From positions 411,553 through 475,552 of the forward strand of contig CAZIZO010000001.1 of the NCBI GenBank assembly GCA_964543905.1: a DNA stretch of 64,000 nt. Direction: 5' to 3'. Positions within the stretch are counted from its first letter, which is position 1, and every line of letters begins with the position of its first letter. The translations under genes were made by a program, and so were the position numbers. Below are positions 43,586 through 51,020 of the stretch, piece by piece. The notes under the pieces are model-generated. The model was not told the origin of the DNA and did no database searches. It saw only the letters and a program-made list of their open reading frames with translations. This stretch comes from GCA-016699835 sp964543905. Its GTDB lineage: Bacteria; Planctomycetota; Phycisphaerae; Phycisphaerales; UBA1924.

Positions 43586-43764
43586 GTGTGTCATCCTTCG
43601 TTCGCGCGAGGTGAGACCCCTCGCATGTTCCCATGCATCCGCCCTGCCACGAGGGTCCGTTTATTGATGCGGCCATGGATTCGACCGCCCACCCCGATCG
43701 GATTCAGCGCACGACACACCTCGCGCCCACAACCCGCGCGACCGGCACTCCCCAAACGCCTCTC

Positions 43765-44457
43765 TTACTTCTTCTTGAAGATCATCGGGCGAGCCAGGTA
43801 ACTATTGATCTTCTTCGCCGCGAACTCCGCCTGAGCCGCCTCCGTCAGCGACTTCTGGTACGCATACCCGCGATCCTCGAACAACTTGATCCAGTACGAG
43901 TGCGGCTGCTCGTTGAAATGATTCAGCCCCTTGCCCACCTTCGGGTTCGGCTCCGCCGCCGTCAGGTACACCACCGGCGCCGCCGCCACCAGATGATCCA
44001 CAAACGTCGCCGCGTGCTGCTCTTCCAGGTGCTCGGCCACCTCGCAACTCAGCGCCATGTCGTACGGAATCCCCGGCAACTTCTTCGCCGTCTGCGTCAG
44101 ATCAAACTTCTCCGCCTTCAACTTCTTCTCGTTCGTCGTGATCGCCAGCGCGGCATCCGAAATGTCCACCCCATACACCTCCACCCCGCGATCCGCCAGC
44201 GCCTTCATCTGGTGTCCCGGCCCACACCCCACGTCGATCAGCCGCTTGGGCCCCAGGTTCTTCACGATCCAGTCCGCGATCCCGCCCACGCTCGCCAGTT
44301 CCAACCGCTCCACATCGCGGTAGTAACTGTCGCAATACACCCCGTTCCCGAAGAGCGCCCGAGACACCGGCACAAACCACGGCTGCCGCTTGAACCACTG
44401 TCGCGTCTTATACGACGACGACTTCCGAAGCAAGTTGAAGACGGCCGAGCGAACCAT
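43765..44457 (-). CDS. Class I SAM-dependent methyltransferase
   Basis: 230 residues from the ATG at 44455-44457 with GGAGA 6 nt upstream. SAM motif I is RLIDVGCGPGHQMKALA, acidic loop VYGVDISDAA, motif IV region DMALSCEVAEHLEE, then VYLTAAEPNPKVGKGLNHFN. The C-terminus ends basic (MIFKKK). Methyltransf_25/11-type fold; substrate unknown, perhaps a glycolipid or polysaccharide given the preceding methyltransferase. The upstream frame to 44601 is not supported. Confidence 0.85.
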   Translation of the reverse strand: MVRSAVFNLLRKSSSYKTRQWFKRQPWFVPVSRALFGNGVYCDSYYRDVERLELASVGGIADWIVKNLGPKRLIDVGCGPGHQMKALADRGVEVYGVDISDAALAITTNEKKLKAEKFDLTQTAKKLPGIPYDMALSCEVAEHLEEQHAATFVDHLVAAAPVVYLTAAEPNPKVGKGLNHFNEQPHSYWIKLFEDRGYAYQKSLTEAAQAEFAAKKINSYLARPMIFKKK

Positions 44458-44608
44458 GCGATCTCTCCCCAGTTGGACACGCTCCCACGGTCTCGCCTCC
44501 GATCCCGCGGGGCCGCCATAATAGGTACTTCGACCGCACATCGCCCAGTGTTGAGTTTCCATCCCCCTCACCCCCCGCCCCAGGGGTGCCCACCCGCGCA
44601 CCCACGCC

Positions 44609-45439
44609 CTACCCCACCCGCCGCATCAACGCCAATCCATAGTTCGTCTGCGCCGTATACACCTCGCAGACTTGATATCGATACCTCGACACCCGCGGCA
44701 AGTTGTCGATCAGCCACCTCGGTCCGGGTTGGCTGCACACCTCCGGAAACGTGTCGTGCAGCACCACATACCCCCCCACGGGCAAATATGGCTCCACCGC
44801 GTGCAGGTCCGCCGTCACCCCGCGCTCGCTGTGGTCCCCGTCGATGTACGCCAACTCCACGCCCCGCTCCAACGCCGGGCCATTCGCGCGTATCTGGGCC
44901 GCGCTGTCCCCCTGGTGGATCTCGATCAGGTCCGCCACGCCCGCCGACGCAAACCGCGTCCGGACCTGCGACAACCGCTCCTTCGAACTCTCCGCCGTCC
45001 CCGCCACGTCGTCCGGATTGATCCCGAACAGATCAAACGCGTGCAAGATCGGCCTCTCGCTCGTTCCCTCGTGCACCCGCCGCAGCGCGCTCGCCATCCA
45101 GATCGAACTCACCCCCATGAACGTCCCCGTCTCCACGATCGTCCGCGGCCGGATGTTCAGCACCAGCGTGTGCAGCATCTGCCCCGCCTCCGGCGCAATC
45201 GAGCCCGGCCAGCACGATCGCTCCGAATACACCCCCACCAACGTCCTCGCCCACGCCTCCGTCCGCGCCGCAAGATCGGGCGGGATCGTCCACGGCTCGT
45301 GCCGACCCACCGGAAAAAACCGCTCCCGCGTCCGGATGTCCGCGTCGTTCCCCAGAAACGCCACCGGCGCCTTCGCCAGCCGCACCCCGAAAACCGACGC
45401 GATCCGCTGCGCCGCGTTGATGGCCCGTGTACGCATCAT
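44609..45439 (-). CDS. Class I SAM methyltransferase (Methyltransf_24 type)
   Basis: 276 residues from the ATG at 45437-45439 (MMRTRAINAAQRIASVFGVR). Motif I TIVETGTFMGVSSIWMAS, IHQGDSAAQIRANG, metal-like acid motif LAYIDGDHSERGVTADLHAV and VGGYVVLHDTFPEVC indicate the Methyltransf_24 / CmcI-like fold often used on sugars or lipids. It is 151 nt from the next methyltransferase start on the same strand; the two may modify the same envelope glycan. Upstream open frame to 45646 lacks homology. Confidence 0.85.
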   Translation of the reverse strand: MMRTRAINAAQRIASVFGVRLAKAPVAFLGNDADIRTRERFFPVGRHEPWTIPPDLAARTEAWARTLVGVYSERSCWPGSIAPEAGQMLHTLVLNIRPRTIVETGTFMGVSSIWMASALRRVHEGTSERPILHAFDLFGINPDDVAGTAESSKERLSQVRTRFASAGVADLIEIHQGDSAAQIRANGPALERGVELAYIDGDHSERGVTADLHAVEPYLPVGGYVVLHDTFPEVCSQPGPRWLIDNLPRVSRYRYQVCEVYTAQTNYGLALMRRVG

Positions 45440-45498
45440 GTGTTCTCGCCGTCCCGCCCCCGCGCCCTTCGTCGTTCCATCACCATGCCGCACGCATC

Positions 45499-45975
45499 TT
45501 ACCGCCCGCCCCGCCCGGCGTTCGCCCGCTCCCACAACTCCTGCACATGCCGCTGAAAGTCGTCGTGCAGGATCTTCATCGACGGATTGTCCATCATCCG
45601 CGAGAACGACTCCTCCCGGAAGATCACCTGCATCCGATTCACCCAACTCTCGTAGTAGTCATCGCTCAGTTGCCCCTGCCGATGGCTGAACCACGCGATC
45701 TCGAACACGCTCAGTTGCATCAGGTTGAAGAAGTACCGCCGGATGTCCTCGTGGCTCATCAGCCCTTCCACGTCATCGCGATACACCGCCGCCAGCGACG
45801 GGTCCTCCACCCGCATCCGTCGAAGTTGCATCTGCAACTCCACCAGCCGCGTGAAGTTCGAGACGTGCGCTGCGCGTCGCGCGTTCCTCAACTGCAAGCC
45901 CGCAAACACAAAGCCCCCCGCGATCGCGAGCGACGACACCGTCTGCAATGTAACCTGAATCACCTGGATGTCCAT
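45499..45975 (-). CDS. Single-span membrane protein of unknown function
   Basis: 158 residues from the ATG at 45973-45975. One N-terminal membrane helix (TVSSLAIAGGFVFAGLQLRN, about 12-31), then a helical cytoplasmic region with AAHVSNFTRLVELQMQLRR, YFFNLMQLSVFEIAWFSHRQ and a C-terminal FHILH-like helix (MKILHDDFQRHVQELWERA). It resembles DUF6082-type proteins, recalled not searched. No catalytic motif. It lies between a small lipoprotein gene and the methyltransferases, all on the minus strand. Confidence 0.72.
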   Translation of the reverse strand: MDIQVIQVTLQTVSSLAIAGGFVFAGLQLRNARRAAHVSNFTRLVELQMQLRRMRVEDPSLAAVYRDDVEGLMSHEDIRRYFFNLMQLSVFEIAWFSHRQGQLSDDYYESWVNRMQVIFREESFSRMMDNPSMKILHDDFQRHVQELWERANAGRGGR

Positions 45976-46010
45976 GCCCAAAATGTACGGGCGTACCTCA
46001 CCCACCGCAC

Positions 46011-46412
46011 TCAGTTCAACTTCAGCACCCCGCCCTGAAACTGCCTCGGCAGCGGCCTGCGCATGTCCGTCGGGCCCAGCGGGATGTTCCACTCGATCGT
46101 CCCATACACCTCGTCGAGCACGTCATACGCCGTCCCGCGATACGCCGTCGGCACGTACTCCGACACCGTCCCCAGCGCCACGTTCGCCGCCGACAGCGTC
46201 GTCCGCAGTTCGTCGAGGTGCGACAGCCGCGCCGGGCGTGTCGCATCCTCCGCCGGGAGTGAAAGCACGCGCTTCTGCTCGGTCTTCAGTTGCGTCTCCA
46301 CTCGTTCCGCCTTTCGACGCAGCGCCATTTCACGCGACGTCGCACACGCCGTCATCGCCATCGCCAGCACCACCGCCATCCCCGCACGCGCCACGCTTTG
46401 CACTCGCCACAT
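46011..46412 (-). CDS. Small putative lipoprotein
   Basis: 133 residues from the ATG at 46410-46412. N-terminal signal MAVVLAMAMTACATSREMAL with a lipobox-like MTAC; the rest is charged and helical (ALRRKAERVETQLKTEQKRV) then LRTTLSAANVALGTVSEYVP. No recognisable family. The -3 position is Met rather than Leu, so lipidation is plausible but not certain. 35 nt upstream of the membrane protein gene and 34 nt downstream of the SRPBCC gene. Confidence 0.62.
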   Translation of the reverse strand: MWRVQSVARAGMAVVLAMAMTACATSREMALRRKAERVETQLKTEQKRVLSLPAEDATRPARLSHLDELRTTLSAANVALGTVSEYVPTAYRGTAYDVLDEVYGTIEWNIPLGPTDMRRPLPRQFQGGVLKLN

Positions 46413-46446
46413 AACCGCAAGCGTATCGCACCGCCCGCCGCCCCGC

Positions 46447-46983
46447 TCACCTCGCGCCCGGCGCCATCCCCACCCCGCTCGTTCCCGTGCGTACACCCGC
46501 CCCCTCGCGCTCGATCCGCACCGCCACCCGCTCCGCCTTCACCCCAAACACTTCCGCCAACCGTGCCTGCCGGTACTCAAAGATCCTCCTCACATCTCGG
46601 TCCACCACCAGAGGATGCAGGATCCACCCCAGCGGCGAGCGATACCGCACCCGATCCCGGCACAGCGTGCCCCCATCCACCTCCTCGAACGTGTGCTCGT
46701 GCTCCCACATCGCGTACGGCCCACGCTCCTGCACGTCCATAAACCCGCGCGGCGGGTCCCATCCCGTGATCCGCGTCCGCCAACCCAACGGCACCCCCCG
46801 GACCTTGATCCGATAGTCGATCAGCGCTCCCTCCCGCATCTCGATCGGGAGCGCCGTCAAAACCCGAAAGTTCACCCACGGCGGCGTGATCTCCTGCAAG
46901 TTCCCCGCGTTCGCGAAGAACGGAAACACGCTCGCCAAGGGCTTGGGCAACCACAGTTCGGCCGTCAACACGCGCGTACTCAT
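46447..46983 (-). CDS. SRPBCC-fold ligand-binding protein
   Basis: 178 residues from the ATG at 46981-46983 (MSTRVLTAELWLPKPLASVF). The START/Bet v1-like text FFANAGNLQEITPPWVNFRV, LIDYRIKVRGVPLGWRTRIT, WDPPRGFMDVQERGPYAMWE and EVDGGTLCRDRVRYRSPLGW matches COG4276 ligand-binding SRPBCC proteins. A hydrophobic pocket is expected but the ligand is unknown. The start of the C-terminal tail is Arg/Gly-rich. It begins 39 nt after the phoH stop. Confidence 0.85.
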   Translation of the reverse strand: MSTRVLTAELWLPKPLASVFPFFANAGNLQEITPPWVNFRVLTALPIEMREGALIDYRIKVRGVPLGWRTRITGWDPPRGFMDVQERGPYAMWEHEHTFEEVDGGTLCRDRVRYRSPLGWILHPLVVDRDVRRIFEYRQARLAEVFGVKAERVAVRIEREGAGVRTGTSGVGMAPGAR

Positions 46984-47022
46984 CGCCCACACGATTCGCC
47001 CGCCTCGCCCCCACAGATTCAC

Positions 47023-48735
47023 CTACAGCACGCTCGCCGCGATGCTCGCCAGTTCGCTCCGCTCGCTCTTCGCCAGCGTCACGTGCCCAAACACCCTCAC
47101 GTCCTTCATCCGCTCCACCGCATACGCCAGCCCGTTGCTCGACGAATCCAGGTACGGATTGTCGATCTGCCCGATATCCCCCGTCAGCACCAACTTCGTC
47201 CCTTCGCCCACTCGGCTCGCGATCGTCTTCACCTCGTGCGGCGTCAGGTTCTGCGCCTCGTCCACAATCATGAACTGATGCGGGATGCTCCGCCCTCGGA
47301 TATACGTCAACGGCTCCAGCACCAACTTCCCATCCGCCATCAACTTCTGCACCCGCTGCTCGCTCGTCTGGCTCTCCGCCTGCTGCCCACTCGCCCCTCG
47401 CGTCGACAGCAAGTAACTCAGGTTGTCAAAGATCGGCTGCATCCACGCCGTCAACTTCTCGTCCTTGTCCCCAGGCAAATACCCGATATCTCGCCCCATC
47501 GGCATGATCGGCCTCGCCACCAGCAACTTCTCGTACCGCTCCTCGCTGAACACCTTCGCCATCCCCGCCGCGATCGCCACCAGCGTCTTCCCCGTCCCCG
47601 CGCTCCCCAGGAACGTCACCATCTTGATCTCATCATCCAACAGCAAGTCCAACGCCATCGTCTGCTGGACGTTCCGCGCCATGATCCCAAACACCGGCTT
47701 CCTCGGCCCCGTCACCGGGATCACATGGTCCGTGTCCGCCAGTCGCCGCGCCAGCCCCGTGTGGTTCTCGTCGTCCTCATCCTTCATCACCACAAACTGG
47801 TTCGGATGCAGCGTCCGCGCGTACGGCGCCCCCATCTCGTCCTCGTCGATCAGCACCTCCGCCAGCCGATCCAGCCCGATCAGTCGATCCCGATACAACT
47901 CGTCGATCAACTCGCCCGGACACGTCACCGTGTAGTACCCCGTGTACAACCGATCCGCATCGACTTTCTGGTTCGCAAAGTCCTCCGTCGGAATCCCCAG
48001 CGAATCCGCCTTGATCCGCGCCGACAAGTCCTTGCTCACAAAGATCGCCCGCTGCCCCGCCTTGTTCAGGTGCCACGCCACCGCGATGATGTGATTGTCC
48101 GGCATGTCCAGCCGGATCGCCTCCGGACGCTCATACTGCGTCAGATCGATCCGGATCAGCCCCGTCTTCCCGTTGTTCCCGCTCGACGCCGCCGCTCCCA
48201 CCCGCGGCGACGCCAACCCCCAGTCCACACCATCCGCCAACTTCCCCATCGTCCGCAACTTGTCCAGGTGCCGGATCGTCTCCCGTGCGTTCCGCCCCAG
48301 GTCGTTCTCCAGCCGCTTGAGTTTGTCCAACTCCTCGATCACCGTGAACGGAATCACCACGTTGTGTTCCTTGAACACAAACAACGCGTTCGGGTTGTGC
48401 AGCAGGATGTTCGTGTCCAGCACGAACGTCTTCACGTCCGCCGGGTTCGCGTACGAACGCGACCCCTGAACGCGAACCTCCGGGGACGTCGCGCGCGACC
48501 GGTCTCGCCCGGGGCGCGGCCCACGAGCCTCCGCGTCACGCACCGGCGATGGTGTGTGCGGCATGGTGTGCGGGGTAGGACGGGTGCTTTTGGGCTTCTT
48601 GCTCACGGCCCGGCTGAACTCTTCCGCTTCTTCGGTCTCGACGATCTCGACGTTCGTCGGCGTCTCCACGCCTCCTCCTAGATCGAACGCCGGGCCTGCA
48701 CTCCTTCGCACGCCTGCCGAGTTTTTCTCCCTCAT
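47023..48735 (-). CDS. phoH2: PIN-PhoH fusion (PhoH2-type) RNA helicase/ribonuclease
   Basis: 570 residues. An N-terminal basic, Pro/Arg-rich disordered part (about 1-95) precedes a PIN domain (about 98-265: TFVLDTNILLHNPNALF, VIEELDKLK, RDLSARIKADSLG) and a C-terminal PhoH ATPase (about 335-570: Walker A LGSAGTGKTLVAIAAGM, Walker B QFMIVDEAQNLTPHEVK, TGDIGQIDNPYLD). PhoH2 proteins unwind RNA and cut it through the PIN domain; some act as toxin-antitoxin pairs. No antitoxin partner is visible here. ATG at 48733-48735 with AAGGTG 5 nt upstream. Confidence 0.93.
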   Translation of the reverse strand: MREKNSAGVRRSAGPAFDLGGGVETPTNVEIVETEEAEEFSRAVSKKPKSTRPTPHTMPHTPSPVRDAEARGPRPGRDRSRATSPEVRVQGSRSYANPADVKTFVLDTNILLHNPNALFVFKEHNVVIPFTVIEELDKLKRLENDLGRNARETIRHLDKLRTMGKLADGVDWGLASPRVGAAASSGNNGKTGLIRIDLTQYERPEAIRLDMPDNHIIAVAWHLNKAGQRAIFVSKDLSARIKADSLGIPTEDFANQKVDADRLYTGYYTVTCPGELIDELYRDRLIGLDRLAEVLIDEDEMGAPYARTLHPNQFVVMKDEDDENHTGLARRLADTDHVIPVTGPRKPVFGIMARNVQQTMALDLLLDDEIKMVTFLGSAGTGKTLVAIAAGMAKVFSEERYEKLLVARPIMPMGRDIGYLPGDKDEKLTAWMQPIFDNLSYLLSTRGASGQQAESQTSEQRVQKLMADGKLVLEPLTYIRGRSIPHQFMIVDEAQNLTPHEVKTIASRVGEGTKLVLTGDIGQIDNPYLDSSSNGLAYAVERMKDVRVFGHVTLAKSERSELASIAASVL

Positions 48736-48808
48736 TGTTGCACCTTACCACGATCCGGGGAATCCGGTGGGCCCGTCCCGAACAACTTTTCACAATTTCA
48801 CCTCGCGC

Positions 48809-49318
48809 TCACGACCGGAACGCCGCCACGCTCAGCATCCCACCCACCACGATCGCAATCCCGATCTTCGCCAGCGTCGCCACGAATCGCCCCACCGCCG
48901 CTCCCTGCCCCGACTTCGCCGCCTCCGCCCAACTCCGGTTCGCAATCCCACGCTCCGCCGCCATCGCCCCAAGGCCCGCCCCCACCACCGCGCCCACCAC
49001 CGTCCCGATCGGCGGCAAGAAAAAACTCCCCGCGATCGCCCCCACGATCGTCCCTCCCAGTGCGCCCCACTTCCCCGACCGGCTCGCCCCCGCCTTCGCC
49101 GCTCCCGCCATCGACGCGAAAAACTCGATGATCTCCCCCAACGCCGCCAGCCCGATCGCCGTCCCCAAAACCCCGTATGAGAACATGTCCTGTTGCCACA
49201 ACGCCTTCACGCCGATCGCAAACGCGATCGCCAGCCACACGCCCGGCAGCGTGAAAATCGTCAGCCCGATGCCCATCAGGCTGATCAACACCATCAAAAT
49301 GGCCGCGGTCATCTGCAT
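48809..49318 (-). CDS. DUF456 family membrane protein
   Basis: 169 residues from the ATG at 49316-49318. Four to five hydrophobic segments, Gly/Ala-rich (MVLISLMGIGLTIFTLPGVW; GVLGTAIGLAALGEIIEF; ALGGTIVGAIAGSFFLPPIG; VVGAVVGAGLGAMAAE), matching DUF456 (PF04306). Function unknown in the family. 73 nt upstream of phoH, same strand. Confidence 0.82.
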   Translation of the reverse strand: MQMTAAILMVLISLMGIGLTIFTLPGVWLAIAFAIGVKALWQQDMFSYGVLGTAIGLAALGEIIEFFASMAGAAKAGASRSGKWGALGGTIVGAIAGSFFLPPIGTVVGAVVGAGLGAMAAERGIANRSWAEAAKSGQGAAVGRFVATLAKIGIAIVVGGMLSVAAFRS

Positions 49319-49420
49319 GAGTCGTCGATCCTCCCCGCGCACGCCCCCCAGGCCGTCCACCGGCATGCGCCGCGCCGAGTCGATCGCGCTCGCGACGCCC
49401 CGCACGTCCGAGGCTTCCCC

Positions 49421-50269
49421 TTATTGGGATCCGCTCGCCGACGCTTCCGCCCGCCCGTCCTCGCCCTTGGGCCCCGCCGCCTCCGGAAACGCCGTCCGTT
49501 CCATCGCAAGGACCCAGTCCTCCACCGGCTCATGCCGGTACAGGTCCACCACCACGCGCTGCCCGCCCAGCGTCGGATGCGCGTCCTTGATCGCCAGGGT
49601 CACCAGGAACTTGTCCCACTTCCGCTTATCAAACTCCGCAATGTCCCCGGGCGTCACCTTCTGCCCCCCGGGGAGCGTCAGCGTCTGCGTCCCCGCTTCC
49701 CACCGATACTTCCGCCCCGCAACACGCACGAACAACGCCCCGAGCCACGCGCCGAACGCCAGGAACACCACCATGATCAGCCACTGCGACGGAATGTCCC
49801 ACGCCGAGAGCGGCGAGACCTTCCCCCCCTTGATCTTCGCCAACGCGTCCAAACGCTCCGCCGCCGTCCGCACCTCGCCCCCGCTCCGAAAGTCCGTGCG
49901 TGGAATTTTCGTGTTCGCCGCGTCCAACTTCGACACAAGTTTGAGGGACTCCAGCCACGCGTGCAGCGTCTCGTCCGCCGTCCCCAACTTCCCCCCCTCC
50001 GCCTTCGCCTTGCTCAACTCCCCGAACTTCCCCACCGGGTCGTCCACCGACGCCCGCTCCAGCCCCCGCCCCGACTCCCGCATCGCCTCCAGGTAACTCT
50101 GCTCGAACTGCTCCGCCGCGCGATACCCACGCTTCGGATACACCATCGTCGCGTCCACATACCCCCACACCCCAACGCCCAGGCACACCACCGCGCCGAT
50201 CCCCGTCTTCAGCGCCCAGCGCCTCGACAGCCTGCTCACGTCCATGTTCGTCGTCGCGTTCTCACTCAT
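49421..50269 (-). CDS. Two-span membrane protein of unknown function
   Basis: 282 residues from the ATG at 50267-50269 (MSENATTNMDVSRLSRRW). Two helices: about 17-36 (ALKTGIGAVVCLGVGVWGYV) and about 150-175 (SQWLIMVVFLAFGAWLGALF). Between them lies a soluble helical region; after the second helix is a short beta-rich domain (EAGTQTLTLPGGQKVTPGDI). No motif recognised. It seems to be planctomycete-specific. Confidence 0.72.
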   Translation of the reverse strand: MSENATTNMDVSRLSRRWALKTGIGAVVCLGVGVWGYVDATMVYPKRGYRAAEQFEQSYLEAMRESGRGLERASVDDPVGKFGELSKAKAEGGKLGTADETLHAWLESLKLVSKLDAANTKIPRTDFRSGGEVRTAAERLDALAKIKGGKVSPLSAWDIPSQWLIMVVFLAFGAWLGALFVRVAGRKYRWEAGTQTLTLPGGQKVTPGDIAEFDKRKWDKFLVTLAIKDAHPTLGGQRVVVDLYRHEPVEDWVLAMERTAFPEAAGPKGEDGRAEASASGSQ

Positions 50270-50365
50270 AGTGGCGCTCGTGCGATCCGTCTCACCTCGG
50301 GCCGGCATCTCTCGTCCCGTCGCTCACCCATCCGGGGGGAGCACGTTGGCCCTCGCGGCCTGACT

Positions 50366-50593
50366 TTACACCTCATCGACCCGTTCCAGCGCCGCCGTCC
50401 ACCATTGCTCCGCACGCGCCATCCCCCGCGCTCGCGCCCGAAGCGCGTCGAAGCCCCCCTCATCCACCCGCCGCGTCGGGATTCGCGGATACACCTTCCG
50501 CCCTTCCAGCGCTCGGGTCAGCCACTCCGAATGAATCGCCCGCGCGAGTTCGCTCGACGTCAGCCCCATCCGCCGTTTGAAAAAGCCGAACAT
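50366..50593 (-). CDS. Small basic protein of unknown function
   Basis: 75 residues from the ATG at 50591-50593 (GGGAGG 3 nt upstream). Text MFGFFKRRMGLTSSELARAI then helical and rich in Arg and Ala; no signal peptide. It fills the space between the 57-residue protein and the two-span membrane protein on the same strand. No family recognised; supported by coding-like codon use, a ribosome site and position in a run of minus genes. Confidence 0.5.
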   Translation of the reverse strand: MFGFFKRRMGLTSSELARAIHSEWLTRALEGRKVYPRIPTRRVDEGGFDALRARARGMARAEQWWTAALERVDEV

Positions 50594-50634
50594 GCCCCTC
50601 CCGCGCGACGCCCACAACACCAACCCGCGTTCCC

Positions 50635-50808
50635 TCACCCCCAAAGCCGCAGCGCCATCACGACCAGGAACGTGAGCACCAGCACCGCCAGCGCCCCCAA
50701 GATCACAAGGTTCCAGATCGGGAGCGCCTGCCCATGTCGAACCTTCCATGCATGCGAGTGCTCCTTCGCCCCGCCTTTGTGCCCAGTCCGATGCTCGTGC
50801 TTGGACAT
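50635..50808 (-). CDS. His/Lys-rich single-span membrane microprotein
   Basis: 57 residues from the ATG at 50806-50808 with GGAGG 7 nt upstream. The first half is basic and His-rich (SKHEHRTGHKGGAKEHSHAW, five His), then a single membrane helix (NLVILGALAVLVLTFLVVMA) ends at Trp-Gly. An N-in topology with basic cytoplasmic side is likely; the His cluster could bind metal. It follows the SRP RNA by 37 nt. No known family recognised. Confidence 0.6.
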   Translation of the reverse strand: MSKHEHRTGHKGGAKEHSHAWKVRHGQALPIWNLVILGALAVLVLTFLVVMALRLWG

Positions 50809-50844
50809 CGCCCGTCCTCCGACGATGAGGTTCACCTCTCCCAT

Positions 50845-50966
50845 CCCGCTCATCGACGGCCAGGACACCGGCGGCACCGGACGACGGCCGCTTATGGCTG
50901 CTGCGGTCAAGCCCTGACCAGGTTCACGGGCCATCCATGCACCGGGCCCGGCCGTCGATGAGCGGG
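50845..50966 (-). ncRNA. ffs: 4.5S / bacterial signal recognition particle RNA
   Basis: RNA component of SRP, which binds Ffh. On the minus strand the sequence contains GTGAACCTGGTCAGG and GCAGCAGCC, the symmetric-loop elements that bind the Ffh M domain. The two ends form a perfect 17-bp stem (plus-strand 50845-50861 with 50950-50966), giving a 122-nt rod. The apical loop reads GCTTGACCGC rather than the common GGAA tetraloop. A TATGAT box (50976-50981) lies at the right distance from the 5' end. No Alu domain is present, as in E. coli-type SRP RNA. Confidence 0.88.
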
Positions 50967-50975
50967 ACGTGCTCC

Positions 50976-50981
50976 ATCATA
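50976..50981 (-). promoter_or_regulatory. -10 element for the SRP RNA
   Basis: Minus-strand TATGAT (five of six consensus bases), ending about 7 nt before the predicted RNA 5' end near 50969. No convincing -35 sequence: the region 17 nt upstream is G-rich. Confidence 0.55.
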
Positions 50982-51020
50982 GTGCGCCCCCTCCCCTCGC
51001 GCACCCCCCTCCCCACCGGC

